From assembly GCF_001880325.1 (NCBI RefSeq), contig NZ_CP016312.1:620001-684000 (forward strand): DNA of 64,000 bases. The letters are read 5' to 3'. The stretch comes from Thermus brockianus (lineage in GTDB: Bacteria; Deinococcota; Deinococci; Deinococcales; Thermaceae). Shown here one piece after another: positions 33,887-41,933 of the stretch. The notes beneath the pieces are model-generated. The model was not told where the DNA came from, ran no database searches, and saw nothing but the letters and a program-made list of their open reading frames with translations. The position numbers and the translations under genes were made by a program. The number at the start of each line of letters is the position of its first letter. Within the stretch, counting starts at the first letter, position 1.

Positions 33887-34744
33887 TTAGACGAAGACCA
33901 CGGTCTTGTTGCCGTGGACGATCACCCGGTCCTCCAGGTGCCAGCGCACCGCCCGGGCCAGGACCGTGCGTTCCAACTCCTGGCCGATCCGCCGCAGGTC
34001 CTCCACGGAGTGGCGGTGGGAGACCCGGGCCACGTCCTGCTCAATGATGGGGCCGGCGTCCAGCTCCTCGGTCACGTAGTGGGCCGTGGCCCCGATGAGC
34101 TTCACCCCCCGCTCGTGGGCCTGGCGGTAGGGATTGGCCCCGGCGAAGGCGGGGAGGAAGGAGTGGTGGATGTTGAGGATGCGCATGGGGTAGCGGGCCA
34201 CGAAGGCCGGGGAGAGGATCTGCATGTAGCGGGCCAGGATCACCACCTCCACCCCCGCGGCCTCGAGGAGGTCAAGGATGCGCTCCTCGGCCTCCTCCTT
34301 GCGTCCCGGCTCCACGGGTACGTGGTGGTAGGTCACCCCGAAGCGCTCCACCTCCTCCCGGTGGTGGGGGTGGTTGGAGACCACCAGGCGCAGGTCCATG
34401 GGCAACTCTCCCACCCGATAGCGCCAAAGGAGTTCCAGCAGGGCATGGGCCGGCCGGGAGACCAGGATGGCCGCCCGCTTGGGCTCCGAGGCGTAGGCCA
34501 GGCGCCAGGCCATGGCGAAGCGCTCGGCCACCACCTCCTGGAAGGCCCGCTCCAGGGCGGGGCGGGAGAGGTCCAGGTGCGGGGTGGTGAAGGCCACCCG
34601 CATGAAGAAGGTCCCCCCTTCGGGATCGGTGGAGTGCTGCTGCAAATCCGTGATGTTGGCCCCATGGGCGTAGAGGAAGCCCGAGACCGCGGCCACGATG
34701 CCGGGGCGGTCCGGGCAGGTGATGAGGAGCCGCGCCTCGTCCAT
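33887..34744 (-). CDS. purU: Formyltetrahydrofolate deformylase
   Basis: It hydrolyses 10-formyl-THF to formate and THF, balancing one-carbon units for purine synthesis. The start ATG at 34744 gives MDEARLLITCPDRPGIVAAV; the longer frame upstream would overlap the divergent gene and is rejected. An N-terminal ACT domain (~1-85) is followed by the formyltransferase fold with LNIHHSFLPAFAGANPYRQA and GATAHYVTEELDAGPIIEQD, which contain the catalytic Asn/His/Asp set. The length of 285 is normal. It is leaderless: TATAGT lies seven bases before the ATG. Confidence 0.96.
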   Translation of the reverse strand: MDEARLLITCPDRPGIVAAVSGFLYAHGANITDLQQHSTDPEGGTFFMRVAFTTPHLDLSRPALERAFQEVVAERFAMAWRLAYASEPKRAAILVSRPAHALLELLWRYRVGELPMDLRLVVSNHPHHREEVERFGVTYHHVPVEPGRKEEAEERILDLLEAAGVEVVILARYMQILSPAFVARYPMRILNIHHSFLPAFAGANPYRQAHERGVKLIGATAHYVTEELDAGPIIEQDVARVSHRHSVEDLRRIGQELERTVLARAVRWHLEDRVIVHGNKTVVFV

Positions 34745-34750
34745 GGGGGC

Positions 34751-34757
34751 TACTATA
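34751..34757. promoter_or_regulatory. Fully overlapping divergent -10 elements (purU / RraA-like)
   Basis: The 18 bases between the two ATGs contain TACTATA: TACTAT on plus (34751-34756, six bases before ATG 34763) and TATAGT on minus (34752-34757, seven bases before ATG 34744). Five bases are shared, so only one direction can melt at a time. No -35 is evident. Confidence 0.6.
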
Positions 34758-34762
34758 TACCC

Positions 34763-35257
34763 ATGGCATGGCGCACCACGGACCTTTCCGATGCCCATCC
34801 TGAGGCAGAGGCCCTACCCATGGTCTTCCGGGACTTCGGCGGCAAAACCCACTTTTTCGGCCGGGTCCGGACCCTAAAGGTCTTTGAGGACAACGCCCTG
34901 GTGCGAAGGGTGCTGGAGGAGGGAGGCCAGGGCCAGGTCCTCTTCGTGGACGGGGGAGGTTCCCTGCGCACCGCCCTTTTGGGAGGGAACCTGGCCCGGC
35001 TGGCCTGGGAGCGGGGCTGGGCGGGCGTGGTGGTCCACGGGGCGGTGCGGGATGCGGTGGAGCTGAAGGAGGTGCCCATCGGCGTCCGCGCCCTGGCCGC
35101 CACCCCCAAAAAAAGCGCCAAGGAGGGGAAGGGGGAGGTGGATGTGCCCCTCAGCCTCCTTGGGGTGAGGGTTCTTCCGGGGAGCTTTCTCGTGGCCGAT
35201 GAGGACGGGATTCTCCTCCTGCCCGGGCCCCCGAGCGGCGGCCAAAGCGGCGGATGA
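34763..35257 (+). CDS. RraA-like protein (RNase regulator / HMG aldolase fold)
   Basis: This fold covers the RNase E inhibitor RraA and 4-hydroxy-4-methyl-2-oxoglutarate aldolases. The start ATG (MAWRTTDLSDAHPEAE) is fixed by the TACTAT box six bases upstream. The core has FFGRVRTLKVFEDNALVR, VLFVDGGGSLRTALLGGNLARL, and GWAGVVVHGAVRDAVELK. The Arg-Asp in GAVRD is the pair conserved in the aldolase branch, so enzyme activity is possible. The product is 164 residues. The last ~107 bases overlap the convergent mutL gene, giving a Gly/Ser/Pro-rich tail (LLPGPPSGGQSGG) of doubtful function. Confidence 0.87.
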   Translation: MAWRTTDLSDAHPEAEALPMVFRDFGGKTHFFGRVRTLKVFEDNALVRRVLEEGGQGQVLFVDGGGSLRTALLGGNLARLAWERGWAGVVVHGAVRDAVELKEVPIGVRALAATPKKSAKEGKGEVDVPLSLLGVRVLPGSFLVADEDGILLLPGPPSGGQSGG

Positions 35258-36785
35258 GGTCCTCCTCCCTAAGGGCCAGGAGCACCGGCCGGCCGTGGGG
35301 GCAGACCCAAGGGGTCTCGCAGGCCAGGAGGGCGTCCAGAAGGGCCTGGCCCTCGGCCCGGCCCAGGGGGTGACCGGCCTTCAGGGCGGGCAGGCAGCTC
35401 AGGCGGGCCAGGAGGTCCTTGAGGCTCCTCCCCTCCCCCCTTAGGGCCTCGCGGAAGACCTCGGGCAGGAGCAGGGGGTAGGGGTGGAGAAAGGGGGGGG
35501 CGGCCAGGAGCCGCACCCGCCCCGGGCCGAAGGGCTCGTAGGCGAAGAGGGGGGCTGGGTGCCCCTCCTCTAAGAGGGCTTCCTCCTCGGGGGCGAGCTC
35601 CACCAGGACCGGGCGGGGCAGGGGGCGTAGCCCCTCTTCCCCAAGCCTCCGCTGGAACTCCTCAAAGATCACCCGCTCGTGGGCCGCGTGCTGGTCCACC
35701 ACGTAGAGGGTGTCCCCCGCCTCGGCCAGGAGGTAGCTCTCCCGGAACTGGCCCAGGTAGCGTAGCCGGGGGAGGCCCGAGGGCGTGGGGGGCAGGAGGG
35801 GCAGGAGGGGCTTGGGCTCCGGCAGGGCCCGGGCCAGGCTGTGGCGCTGGAAGGTCTCCCGCAGGGCCTCCTCCAGGAAGGCCTCTACCCCTTCCGCCAC
35901 GGCCACCTCCTCCTTGCGGGCGTCCAGGCGCAGGCGGAAGGCCTCTGGGGGAAGGGTAAGGTTGACCACCCCGAGGGGGAAGTGCCCCTCGGGGAGAAGC
36001 TCGCGGTAGGCCCGGCGCAGGGCCCTAAGGAGCCCCTCGGGCCAGGCCACGGGGCGGCCATTCACCGCCAGGAAGAGGAGGTCGGGCCGGGTGCGGGAGG
36101 CCTGGGGGCCGGAAAGGAGGCCTAGTAGGTGCATCTCCCCTTGGTGGGCCTCGAGGGGAATAAGCCTCTGGGCCAGGACCCGGCCAAAGGCCAGCCGGGC
36201 CGCTTCCTTGAGGCCCGAACCCGGGAAAAGGAGCCGGGCCTCCCCCTCCACGAAGAGGGCCAGGGAGAGGTGGGGGTGGTGGAGGAGGTAGCGCCTGAGG
36301 AGCTCCTGCACCCCCCGGGCCTCCCGCGCCGGGTCCCGCCCCTCTCCCCGGAAGAGGCCCAGGACCTCCACCCGGGTGCCCGGGGGGGCTGGCACCTCCT
36401 GGAGGGCCACCTCCTCCCTCGAGGCCAGGAGGAGCCCGCCCCCCACCTGCCCCCGGGGGCGGGAGCGGAGGCGCAGGTGGGCCGCCTGCCTAAGGGCATA
36501 AAGGGCCTGGCCGCGGAAGCCCAGGGTGGCGATGCGCTCAGGGGTCTCCAGCTTGCTGGTGGCGTAGGGCTCCACGGCCAGGGGAAGCTCGGCCAGGGGG
36601 ATGCCCGCTCCGTCGTCCTCCACCACCAGCCGCTCCAGGCCCCCACCCCAAAGCTCCACCCGCACCCTCTTGGCCCCCGCGTCCAGGGCGTTTTCCAAAA
36701 GCTCCCGCACCGCGTCCTTTACGGAAAGGAGCACCTCCCCCCGGGCCAGAAGGCCCCGGAGGGACTCGGGCAGGGGCCGGATCAT
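35151..36785 (-). CDS. mutL: DNA mismatch repair protein MutL
   Basis: The N-terminal GHKL ATPase has the catalytic Glu in VRELLENALDAGA, the Mg loop VEDDGAGIP, and ATLGFRGQALYALRQ. The C-terminal domain contains DQHAAHERVIFEE, matching the DQHA(x)2E(x)4E metal-binding motif of endonuclease-active MutL, as expected in bacteria without MutH. A second motif is PWVCPHGRPVLLAL. The normal core ends near RRFGR; the last ~30 residues (Arg/Ser/Pro/Glu-rich) come from the part that overlaps the convergent RraA-like gene. It lies 52 bases downstream of mutS in the same direction. Confidence 0.95.
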   Translation of the reverse strand: MIRPLPESLRGLLARGEVLLSVKDAVRELLENALDAGAKRVRVELWGGGLERLVVEDDGAGIPLAELPLAVEPYATSKLETPERIATLGFRGQALYALRQAAHLRLRSRPRGQVGGGLLLASREEVALQEVPAPPGTRVEVLGLFRGEGRDPAREARGVQELLRRYLLHHPHLSLALFVEGEARLLFPGSGLKEAARLAFGRVLAQRLIPLEAHQGEMHLLGLLSGPQASRTRPDLLFLAVNGRPVAWPEGLLRALRRAYRELLPEGHFPLGVVNLTLPPEAFRLRLDARKEEVAVAEGVEAFLEEALRETFQRHSLARALPEPKPLLPLLPPTPSGLPRLRYLGQFRESYLLAEAGDTLYVVDQHAAHERVIFEEFQRRLGEEGLRPLPRPVLVELAPEEEALLEEGHPAPLFAYEPFGPGRVRLLAAPPFLHPYPLLLPEVFREALRGEGRSLKDLLARLSCLPALKAGHPLGRAEGQALLDALLACETPWVCPHGRPVLLALREEDLIRRFGRRSGARAGGESRPHRPRESSPEEPSPQGG

Positions 36786-36837
36786 GGAGCCCCCACCCGG
36801 GCCAGCGGGGAAGCAGGCCCGCGGCGCGGCCAGACCC

Positions 36838-39273
36838 TCACCCCTTCATGGTACCCAAGGGGGTCCCCAGGACCAAGGCCCTGAGCTCGTGGAGGAGGCG
36901 GAGGGCCTCCAGAGGGGTGAGGCGGTCGGGGTCCAAGGCCAGGAGCCTCTGCAAAACCGCCTCCCCCGGCCCCTCTCGCCGGGCGGCCATGGCCCTGAGG
37001 AGGTGCTGGGCCCGCTCCACCACCTCCTTGGGCAGGCCGGCCATCCGGGCCACCTCCACCCCGTAGCTCTTGGAGGCAGGGCCCGGCAGGACCTGGTGGT
37101 AGAAGGTAAGCCCCCCCTCCTCCTCCTTGGCGGCCACGTGCAGGTTCCTAAGCCGGGGTAGGGGCAAGGCGGTGAGCTCAAAGTAGTGGGTGGCAAAAAG
37201 GGCGTAGCAACCCCGCTCGTGCAGGGCCTCAGCCACGGCGGTGGCGATGGCCACCCCATCCAGGCTGGAGGTGCCCCGCCCCACCTCGTCCAGGAGGACC
37301 AGGCTCCGCTCCGTGGCCTCCTTGAGGATGAGGGCCACCTCCTCCATCTCCACCATGAAGGTGCTCCGCCCCCCGGCCAGGTCGTCGGAGGCGCCGATGC
37401 GGGTGAGGATGCGGTCAAAAAGGGGAAGCTCCGCCTCCTCCGCGGGAACGAAGCTCCCCATCTGGGCCAGCAGGGCGATGAGGGCGGTCTGGCGCAAAAA
37501 GGTGCTCTTCCCCGCCATGTTGGGCCCCGTGACCAGGATGAGCTCCCCGGCCATCTCCAGGTCGTTGGGGACGAAGACCGTGCGGCGTTCCACCACCGGG
37601 TGGCGCCCGGCGCGGATGCGAAGGCGCTCTCCGAAGCGGGGCCTGGTGTACCCGTGGCGCACGGCCACCTCGGCCAAGGCGGCGAAGACGTCCAGCTCGG
37701 CCAGCACCCGGGCCGCCTCCCTGAGGGCCTCGGCCTCCTTCTTGGCCTTCTCCCGCACCTCCAGGAAGACCTCCTCCTCCCGGCGGCGGATCTGGGCCTC
37801 GAGGCGGTAGAGCTCCCGTTCCCGCTCCTTGATCTCCGGCAGGGTGTAGCGCTGCCGGTCCTTGAGGGTCTGCACCGCCTTGTACTCCGGGGGGACCCGG
37901 TCGTAATAGGGCCGGGTCACCTCCAGGTGGTAGCCGAAGACGGCGTTGTAGCCCACCTTCAGGGTGGGGATGCCGGTGCGCTCCCGCTCCCTTTCCTCCA
38001 GGGCCAGGAAGTAGGCCACCCCCTCCCGGTGGGCCTGGCGCAGGGCGTCCAGGTGGGGGTCGTACCCCTCCCGGATGAGCCCCCCCTCGGAGAGCTTCAG
38101 GGGGGGGTCGTCCACCAGGGCAGCCCGGAGCTCCGCCAGGAGGAAGGAGAGCTCGGGAAGCCCCACCTCCTCCCCCAGGAGGGCCTTGAGCTCGGGCAGG
38201 ATCTCCAGGCTGCGGCGCAGGGCAGCCAAATCCCTAGGCCCCGCCCGCCCCAGCTCCAGCCGGGTGGCGAGCCGCTCCAGGTCGGCCAGGCGGAAGAGGA
38301 GGCGCCGCACCCCTTCCCGAAGGGTGCCCTCCCGCACGAAGGCCTCCACCCGGTCAAGCCGGGCCTCCAGGGGCCCCCGGTCCAGGAGGGGATGGCGGAG
38401 CCAGGCCTGCAGGAGCCTGCGGCCCGGGGCGGTGCGGGTCTCGTCCAGGACGCCGAAGAGGGTGTCCTGCCCCCGCAGGGGTTCAAAGACCTCCAAAGCC
38501 CGCAGGGTGGCCTCGGGCAGGCGCATGAAGGCCCCGGGGTCGTAGAAGCGGAAAGGCCTGGGGACAAAACTTCCCCCCTGCGTCCGGGCGGCATAGCGGA
38601 GAAGCGCCCCCTGGGCCCGGCGCAAGGCCAGGGGGCCTTCCCCTTCCGGGTCAAAGGGGGCCTCGGAGAGCATCACCGGGAAGCGCTTGCGGAACTCCTC
38701 CAGGAAGGCCTCGTTCTCCCGCAGCTCGGGGGCCAGGAGGACCTCGGCGGGCCGGTGGCGGAAAAGCTCGTCGTAAAGAGCACTCTTGCTCTGCAAGAGC
38801 GTTCCCTTGAACTCCCCGGTGGACACATCCAGGAAGGCCACGCCAAAGCCGTCCCCCGTGGCCACCGCCGCCAGGTAGTTGGCCTCCTTGGGGAGAAGGG
38901 TCTCCTGGACCAGGGTGCCCGGGGTGAGGAGCTGGGTCACCTCCCGGCGCACCAGGCCCTCGGCCTCCTCCGCCGGCTCCACCTGGTCGGCCACCGCCAG
39001 GCGGAAGCCCATCTTGAGGAGGCGCTCCGCGTAGCCGTCAAAGGCCCGGATGGGGATGCCCGCCATGGGGGTGGTGAAGTCCTTGCTGGACTTGTGGGTG
39101 AGGGCCAGGCCCAGGGCGCGGGCCAGGCGCTCGGCGTCCTCGCCAAAGCACTCGTAGAAGTCCCCCACCTGGAAGAGGAGGAGGTACTCGGGGTAGCGGT
39201 CCCGGAGCTCCACGTACTGCTGCAGGAGGGGAGGGAGGGGACCCGGGCCTTCGCCCTTGAGCATGTCCTCCAT
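36838..39273 (-). CDS. mutS: DNA mismatch recognition ATPase MutS
   Basis: It recognises mismatches and short loops, then recruits MutL. The start at 39273 (MEDMLKGEGPGPLPPLLQQY) follows GGGGAGGCG and gives 811 residues, the length I recall for Thermus aquaticus MutS. The mismatch-reading Phe-x-Glu is in GDFYECFGED (~residue 39). The ATPase has Walker A GPNMAGKST, STFMVEMEEVALILKEAT, Walker B LVLLDEVGRGTSS, and the ATHYFELT His loop. The clamp and lever regions contain the usual Arg/Glu-rich helices. A longer in-frame start at 39288 is possible but has no support. Confidence 0.97.
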   Translation of the reverse strand: MEDMLKGEGPGPLPPLLQQYVELRDRYPEYLLLFQVGDFYECFGEDAERLARALGLALTHKSSKDFTTPMAGIPIRAFDGYAERLLKMGFRLAVADQVEPAEEAEGLVRREVTQLLTPGTLVQETLLPKEANYLAAVATGDGFGVAFLDVSTGEFKGTLLQSKSALYDELFRHRPAEVLLAPELRENEAFLEEFRKRFPVMLSEAPFDPEGEGPLALRRAQGALLRYAARTQGGSFVPRPFRFYDPGAFMRLPEATLRALEVFEPLRGQDTLFGVLDETRTAPGRRLLQAWLRHPLLDRGPLEARLDRVEAFVREGTLREGVRRLLFRLADLERLATRLELGRAGPRDLAALRRSLEILPELKALLGEEVGLPELSFLLAELRAALVDDPPLKLSEGGLIREGYDPHLDALRQAHREGVAYFLALEERERERTGIPTLKVGYNAVFGYHLEVTRPYYDRVPPEYKAVQTLKDRQRYTLPEIKERERELYRLEAQIRRREEEVFLEVREKAKKEAEALREAARVLAELDVFAALAEVAVRHGYTRPRFGERLRIRAGRHPVVERRTVFVPNDLEMAGELILVTGPNMAGKSTFLRQTALIALLAQMGSFVPAEEAELPLFDRILTRIGASDDLAGGRSTFMVEMEEVALILKEATERSLVLLDEVGRGTSSLDGVAIATAVAEALHERGCYALFATHYFELTALPLPRLRNLHVAAKEEEGGLTFYHQVLPGPASKSYGVEVARMAGLPKEVVERAQHLLRAMAARREGPGEAVLQRLLALDPDRLTPLEALRLLHELRALVLGTPLGTMKG

Positions 39274-39350
39274 GATACGCCTCCCCATACCCCCCTGTAG
39301 ACTCCTTGACCTTTCCCTTAGCTATGGGCTTCAGGAGGGCAAACCCTCAC

Positions 39351-39380
39351 TTGACAGGGGTAAGGTGTGCCGCCTAGATT
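39351..39380 (+). promoter_or_regulatory. Promoter of the sulfite oxidase operon
   Basis: TTGACA (39351-39356) and TAGATT (39375-39380) with an 18-base spacer. Transcription should begin near 39387, leaving a ~50-base leader. Confidence 0.65.
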
Positions 39381-39386
39381 GGGGGC

Positions 39387-39436
39387 AACCGGAAAGCGGG
39401 GACAAAAGTCCCCCCGGCTCGCACGGGAGGCAAGGT
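39387..39436 (+). other. Structured 5' leader of the sulfite oxidase mRNA
   Basis: The leader contains CCGG...GGGGAC-AAAA-GTCCCC...CCGG, a hairpin with a perfect six-pair inner stem, an AAAA loop and an outer CCGG/CCGG pair around an asymmetric AAAGC bulge. It ends just before GGGAGGCAAGG and the ATG. I cannot match it to a known riboswitch class. It may regulate translation or simply stabilise the mRNA. Confidence 0.45.
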
Positions 39437-40660
39437 ATGGAAAAGGTGAACCGGCGCACCACCTTGAAGCTCATGGGCCTGGGCGCGGCGGTGCTGGCCG
39501 CGGGGGGACGAGGGCTGGCCCAGCAGGCCCCCACGGCGGACCAGCTGGTAAAGGGCAAAAACGCCAAGCTGATCGTGCTCTCCCAACGCCCCATCGTCCT
39601 GGAGACCCCCTACGACCTCCTGGCCGCCAACCCCGAGCGCACCCCCAAAGAGCTCCTCTACATCCGCAACAACGTGGACCTGCCCGGGTACAACACCGTG
39701 GAGGGGGCGAACCTGGAGGGCTGGAAGATCCAGGTGGGGGGCCTGGTGGACAAGCCCTTTACCTTTGAGGCCAAGGAGCTCCTGACCCTCCCCCAGCACG
39801 AGGTCACCATGGTCCTGCAGTGCTCGGGGAACGGGCGCACCCTCTACCAGCCCCGCCCTTCGGGCAACCCCTGGAAGCGGGGTGGGGTGGGCAACGTCAC
39901 CTTCCGCGGCGTGCGCCTCAAGGACCTCCTGGCCGCCAAGGGGGTGAAGCTGGGGGAGAAGGCCTTGCACATCACCGCCCACGCCAGCCGCCAGGGGAAC
40001 GCCCCCGAGTTCGTGCGCTCCGTGCCCATCCACGCCCTGGAAAACGCCCTGCTAGCCCTCTCCATGAACGGGGAGCCCCTGCCCGCGGTGCACGGGGGGC
40101 CGGTGCGGCTGGTCTTCCCCGGGTACTTCGGGGTGAACAACGTGAAGTGGGTGGAGAAGATTGAGTTCACCGAGGGGGAGAACACCACCGCCGAGCAGAT
40201 GCCCCGCTACCGGGTGCCCACCATCCCCAACACCAGCCTCCCCTTCCTCCCCCAGGAGCCGGGCAAGACCTACCCCTACAACTTCGCCAACTCCCGCTCC
40301 AACTGGCTGGTAACCCTCAACAGCTTCATCTTCGCCCCCCTCGAGGGCCAGACCGTCCGGGGCCCCTACGTGCGGGTGGAGGGGGTGGCCTTCAACGACG
40401 GCATCGCCCCCATCGTGAGCGTGGAGGTGTCCACCAACGGCGGCCGCACCTGGCACCAGGCCGAACTGGAGCGCAAGGAGAAGACCTTCGGCTGGGTGCG
40501 CTGGCGGGCCACGGTCTACCTGCGGCCCGGGGCCCACGAGGTCATGGCCCGGGCCTGGGACGCCTTGGGCCGTAGCCAGCCCCTGGACGGCAACATCGCC
40601 TGGAACGAGCGGGGCTACGAGTACAGCGGCGTGATGCGGGTGAACTTCACCGTGGCCTGA
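39437..40660 (+). CDS. Molybdenum-dependent sulfite oxidase (SorA/YedY-like family)
   Basis: It is predicted to oxidise sulfite to sulfate outside the inner membrane. The start at 39437 follows GGGAGGCAAGG and gives a Tat signal, NRRTTLKLMGLGAAVLAAGG, so the protein would be exported folded with its Mo cofactor. The Moco domain contains the Cys ligand in VLQCSGNGRTLYQ (~residue 135) and HASRQGNAPEFVRSVP. A C-terminal Mo-co dimerisation domain follows (VSVEVSTNGGRTWHQAELE). The next gene, a di-haem cytochrome c, is the obvious electron acceptor. The 407-residue length fits bacterial SorA/SorT enzymes. Confidence 0.93.
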   Translation: MEKVNRRTTLKLMGLGAAVLAAGGRGLAQQAPTADQLVKGKNAKLIVLSQRPIVLETPYDLLAANPERTPKELLYIRNNVDLPGYNTVEGANLEGWKIQVGGLVDKPFTFEAKELLTLPQHEVTMVLQCSGNGRTLYQPRPSGNPWKRGGVGNVTFRGVRLKDLLAAKGVKLGEKALHITAHASRQGNAPEFVRSVPIHALENALLALSMNGEPLPAVHGGPVRLVFPGYFGVNNVKWVEKIEFTEGENTTAEQMPRYRVPTIPNTSLPFLPQEPGKTYPYNFANSRSNWLVTLNSFIFAPLEGQTVRGPYVRVEGVAFNDGIAPIVSVEVSTNGGRTWHQAELERKEKTFGWVRWRATVYLRPGAHEVMARAWDALGRSQPLDGNIAWNERGYEYSGVMRVNFTVA

Positions 40661-40671
40661 GGCTTGCGGTT

Positions 40672-40720
40672 GCCCCCGGGGGTTTCCCCGGGGGCTTTGT
40701 GGGCCGCCCCATGGCGGCCC
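40672..40720 (+). terminator. Tandem hairpins between sulfite oxidase and cytochrome c genes
   Basis: Hairpin 1 pairs GCCCCCGGGG (40672-40681) with CCCCGGGGGC (40686-40695) over GTTT and is followed by TTTGT. Hairpin 2 (40701-40720) is GGGCCGCC-CCAT-GGCGGCCC. No promoter with a -35 is visible before the cytochrome gene, so partial termination or mRNA protection is more likely than a full stop. Confidence 0.6.
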
Positions 40721-40746
40721 CAAGAAGAGGGAGGTAGTCTTTACCC

Positions 40747-41442
40747 ATGAGGAAAACCCTGGTTCTTTTGGGCGCCTTGGCCCTGGGGCTTGGCGGGTAC
40801 TGGGCCTTGAGCCAGTACACCCTCCCCGAGGGCCCGGGCAAGGAGCTGGTCCTGGCCAAGTGCCAGGCCTGCCACGACATCGGCTTCGTGGCCCGGGAGC
40901 GGCTCTCCCGGGAGCGCTGGGACGCCATCATGACCGAGATGGTCTCCCGCGGCCTCCAGGTCACCCCCGAGGAACGGGGGGCCATCCTGGACTACCTGGC
41001 CCTCTACCTGGGCACCCAGCCGCCGCCCGCCCCGGCCCCGGTGGCGGCCGCCCCCGCCTCCAAGACGGGGGCCCAGGTCTACGCCAACTGCCTGGGCTGC
41101 CACGGCCCCCAGGGCGAGGGCAACCCCCCCATCTTCCCGCCCTTGAAGGGCCACACGGAAAAGCTCCTAAAGGCCCAGGGAGGCCGGGACTACCTCCTCC
41201 TGGCCGTGCTCTATGGGGTCCAGGGAACCCTGAAGATTGAGGGGCAGGAGTATAGCGGCATCATGCCGGGGTTTGCCTGGCTCTCCGACGAGGACCTGGC
41301 CCTGGTGCTGAACCACCTGGCCGCCTGGGGCGCCCCCCAGGGCTTCAAGGCCTACGCCCCCGAGGAGGTCAAGGCCGCCCGGGCCAAACCCCTCACCCCC
41401 GAGGAGGTCCTCAAGCTCCGCCAGGGGCTCAAGCTGCCATGA
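40747..41442 (+). CDS. Di-haem cytochrome c, likely electron acceptor of sulfite oxidase
   Basis: The N-terminus (MRKTLVLLGALALGLGGYWAL) is a membrane anchor or signal peptide. The first haem site is KCQACHDIG (~residue 40) in a small helical domain. A Pro/Ala linker (PPPAPAPVAAAPAS, ~97-110) leads to a second, class I c-type domain with NCLGCHGPQGEG (~116) and the axial Met in GIMPGFAWLSDEDLA. The arrangement suggests electrons pass from the Mo enzyme to these haems and on to the respiratory chain. Its stop overlaps the start of the MOSC gene (ATGA). Confidence 0.92.
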   Translation: MRKTLVLLGALALGLGGYWALSQYTLPEGPGKELVLAKCQACHDIGFVARERLSRERWDAIMTEMVSRGLQVTPEERGAILDYLALYLGTQPPPAPAPVAAAPASKTGAQVYANCLGCHGPQGEGNPPIFPPLKGHTEKLLKAQGGRDYLLLAVLYGVQGTLKIEGQEYSGIMPGFAWLSDEDLALVLNHLAAWGAPQGFKAYAPEEVKAARAKPLTPEEVLKLRQGLKLP

Positions 41443-41882
41443 CGGGCCGGGTGGTCTCCCTGCACCTGGGCACCACCCCGGGGCTTCCCAAGCCCCCGGT
41501 GGAGGCCCTGGAGCTGGTGGCCGGGTTTGGCGCCAGGGGGGACCGGCACGCGGGCAAGGACCCCGACCGGGCGGTTTTGGTGGCGGGGCTTTCCGCCTAC
41601 GAGAAGGCCCTTGGCGCCGGGATTACCCTGCCCTATGGCGCCCTGGGGGAAAACCTCCTCCTGGACCTGGACCCCCACGGGCTACCCCCAAAGGCCCGGC
41701 TCCAGGTGGGGGAGGCCCTTCTGGAGCTGGCCCAGGTCTGCACCGTGTGCCAGAGCCTCTCCCAGTTTGACCTCCGCCTGCCCAAGCTCCTCTTTGGCGG
41801 CCGTGGGCTCTATGCCCGGGTGCTGGTGGGGGGCTTGGTGCGGGTGGGAGACCCGGTGCAGGTTCTGACCCCTGCAGGATAA
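41439..41882 (+). CDS. MOSC-domain protein
   Basis: MOSC domains are found in Moco sulfurases and mARC enzymes and bind or handle Mo cofactor sulfur. The 147 residues cover one such domain, with FGARGDRHAGKDPDR near the N-terminus, YGALGENLLLDLD, and the Cys-containing AQVCTVCQSL (~residue 100) at the place of the conserved cysteine. It is translationally coupled to the cytochrome c gene, so it likely helps mature or maintain the sulfite oxidase cofactor (inference). Confidence 0.87.
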   Translation: MTGRVVSLHLGTTPGLPKPPVEALELVAGFGARGDRHAGKDPDRAVLVAGLSAYEKALGAGITLPYGALGENLLLDLDPHGLPPKARLQVGEALLELAQVCTVCQSLSQFDLRLPKLLFGGRGLYARVLVGGLVRVGDPVQVLTPAG

Positions 41883-41892
41883 GGGGACGGAA

Positions 41893-41922
41893 AGACCCCC
41901 CGGGGCTGGCCCCGGGGGGTCT
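41893..41922. terminator. Hairpin between convergent MOSC and 5'-nucleotidase genes
   Basis: AGACCCCCCGGGG (41893-41905) pairs perfectly with CCCCGGGGGGTCT (41910-41922) over CTGG. It lies between converging genes and could work in both directions, though no T-run follows it on either strand. Confidence 0.7.
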
Positions 41923-41933
41923 GGCCTTGGGGC

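Noticed and set aside
37186-39300. 704-codon open frame antisense to mutS, and similar long antisense frames (27658-29097, 58258-59679, 43622-45169)
   Set aside because: High-GC shadows: they lie opposite well-supported genes, are rich in Gly/Pro/His/Arg, and contain no recognisable domain.
39387-39436. Molybdenum-cofactor or cyclic-di-GMP riboswitch before sulfite oxidase
   Set aside because: The leader is too short and I could not match conserved core bases of either class; kept only as an unexplained structured leader.
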